Below, in pieces: positions 6,347 to 7,164 of a stretch of 7,164 nucleotides of DNA (its first letter is position 1; every line of letters begins with the position of its first letter). The notes beneath the pieces are model-generated. The model was not told the origin of the DNA, searched no databases, and was given only the letters and a program-made list of their open reading frames with translations. The stretch comes from Alphaproteobacteria bacterium UBA5343. GTDB taxonomy: Bacteria; Pseudomonadota; Alphaproteobacteria; RF32; UBA5343. Made by a program: the position numbers and the translations under genes. The DNA lies in assembly GCA_002410125.1 (NCBI GenBank), contig DHQH01000060.1, positions 4,822 to 11,985 on the forward strand, written 5' to 3'.

Positions 6347-7123
6347 ATGTCAGACATTTTAAGAACTACATTTGGTTATAAAGAAAGAGCCAGTCAGGAT
6401 AAATTAGGTCGCTATCCTGAAAAAGTTCATGTAATGGCGATGCCTGAGAGAAGATATTTATGGACTTCTAGGATATTAACTATTTTTTCTTGTCTTAGCC
6501 TATGCTTAACAATAATGTTTGCTAGTACTATTTATCTTTTAGTTCCTCAAAAAAGAGTCAAGCCTAGACTCCTTACAATTGATAATAAATTTAACTCATT
6601 AAAATTAGTAGAGAGATTTGAAGTAAATACAGCTGTAACTGATTTGGTGGCGGATATGTTGGTTGCTGAATATATGCAACTTAGACATACAATTATTAAT
6701 GATGTTGAAGAAATGGAGCGAAGATGGGGTAAAAGTAGAAAATTATTTTGGTATTCTGGTCCTGCTTCATATGCCCCTTTTGAACTAGAAGCAAAATATA
6801 ATATGCAACTATTAAAGCTAAAAGGACTTACTCGTAAGATTAAAATAAATTGGTTAACCCCTACTACAAGAGGACTTTGGTTGGTAGAGTTTTATACCTA
6901 TGATTATTTACCAGAACTTGAAAAACCAATTGTAAATATTTGGAGAGCAACCCTTAGGGTCGGGTATGGTTCTGTCCCATTTAAAACAAAAAATGATGTG
7001 ATGTATAACCCATATGGGTTTCAAGTATATAACTATTCTGTAGCTTATAGAGGAACTCCAGAAGCATCTGAATCATATCTTAAAGAAGCTAAGAAATATA
7101 CAGAAGAACTATACAGACGATAG
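6347..7123 (+). CDS. virB8: VirB8-like type IV secretion system inner-membrane protein
   Basis: VirB8 is a bitopic inner-membrane protein whose periplasmic NTF2-like domain helps assemble type IV secretion channels. This 258-residue protein has that plan: a cytoplasmic N-terminus (1-38), one membrane helix (about 41-66, following ERRYLWTSR) and a periplasmic domain (about 67-240). In that domain, AVTDLVADMLVAEYMQLRH (96-114) corresponds to the first helix, and NPYGFQVYNYSV (221-232) matches the conserved NP-G-F-V-Y motif near the end of VirB8 domains. A charged tail follows (EAKKYTEELYRR). The length is typical of or slightly above the family (about 220-250). The Shine-Dalgarno is weak: only AGAG at 6333-6336, ten bases before the ATG. 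A terminator follows the stop codon within 25 bases and no virB9 or virB10 is adjacent, so the gene appears to be transcribed alone. The family call is fairly secure; whether it serves a secretion or a conjugation system is unknown. Confidence 0.85.
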   Translation: MSDILRTTFGYKERASQDKLGRYPEKVHVMAMPERRYLWTSRILTIFSCLSLCLTIMFASTIYLLVPQKRVKPRLLTIDNKFNSLKLVERFEVNTAVTDLVADMLVAEYMQLRHTIINDVEEMERRWGKSRKLFWYSGPASYAPFELEAKYNMQLLKLKGLTRKIKINWLTPTTRGLWLVEFYTYDYLPELEKPIVNIWRATLRVGYGSVPFKTKNDVMYNPYGFQVYNYSVAYRGTPEASESYLKEAKKYTEELYRR

Positions 7124-7139
7124 CCTAAATTGAGAAGAT

Positions 7140-7164
7140 AAAAAAAGGGAGGTTTTTACCTCCC
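7140..7164. terminator. Intrinsic terminator at right edge, likely bidirectional
   Basis: GGGAGGT (7147-7153) and ACCTCCC (7158-7164) form a 7-bp GC-rich stem with a TTTT loop. Seven A residues (7140-7146) precede it, so on the minus strand it is a complete terminator with a T7 tail. Any plus-strand tail lies beyond the window. It begins about 23 bases after the virB8-like stop, and the A tract also predicts a convergent minus-strand gene just past the right edge. Confidence 0.8.

Overview
The window reads as chromosomal DNA from an AT-rich (roughly 30% GC by eye), diderm, probably proteobacterial organism. An outer-membrane TolC-type lipoprotein and a VirB8-like type IV secretion protein imply two membranes and secretion machinery. 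An oxygen-sensitive class III ribonucleotide reductase implies anaerobic growth. Low GC, a stand-alone virB8-like gene and long gene-free spacers would suit a host-associated alphaproteobacterium, but that placement is inference; no rRNA, tRNA or other phylogenetic marker is present. The standard genetic code is used (tryptophans read from TGG).

Layout, left to right. (1) 1-1836, minus strand: the first 612 codons of nrdD, the anaerobic ribonucleoside-triphosphate reductase, whose C-terminal glycyl-radical region lies beyond the left edge. (2) 1837-2540: about 700 bases of very AT-rich DNA without a convincing gene. It holds the nrdD promoter region, a set of NrdR-box-like sequences, a perfect 12-bp palindrome next to the nrdD start, a plus-strand hairpin with a T tail, and the terminator of the next gene. 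(3) 2541-4532, minus: a TolC-family outer-membrane lipoprotein carrying an extra C-terminal Ig/cadherin-like domain. (4) 4600-6249, minus: a large polytopic GT-C type membrane glycosyltransferase, 67 bases upstream of the lipoprotein gene and possibly co-transcribed with it. (5) 6250-6346: a short divergent promoter region. (6) 6347-7123, plus: a VirB8-like inner-membrane T4SS component, followed at once by a strong hairpin terminator at the right edge.

How the genes relate: nrdD supplies dNTPs under anaerobiosis and is probably controlled by NrdR. The other three genes belong to the cell envelope: lipid-linked sugar transfer, outer-membrane export, and type IV secretion. Apart from the glycosyltransferase-lipoprotein pair, nothing shows that they form one pathway. 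I saw no CRISPR array, insertion sequence, RNA gene or obvious new multi-gene defence system. The most interesting points are the NrdR-like site cluster, the TolC-Ig fusion and the apparently isolated virB8.
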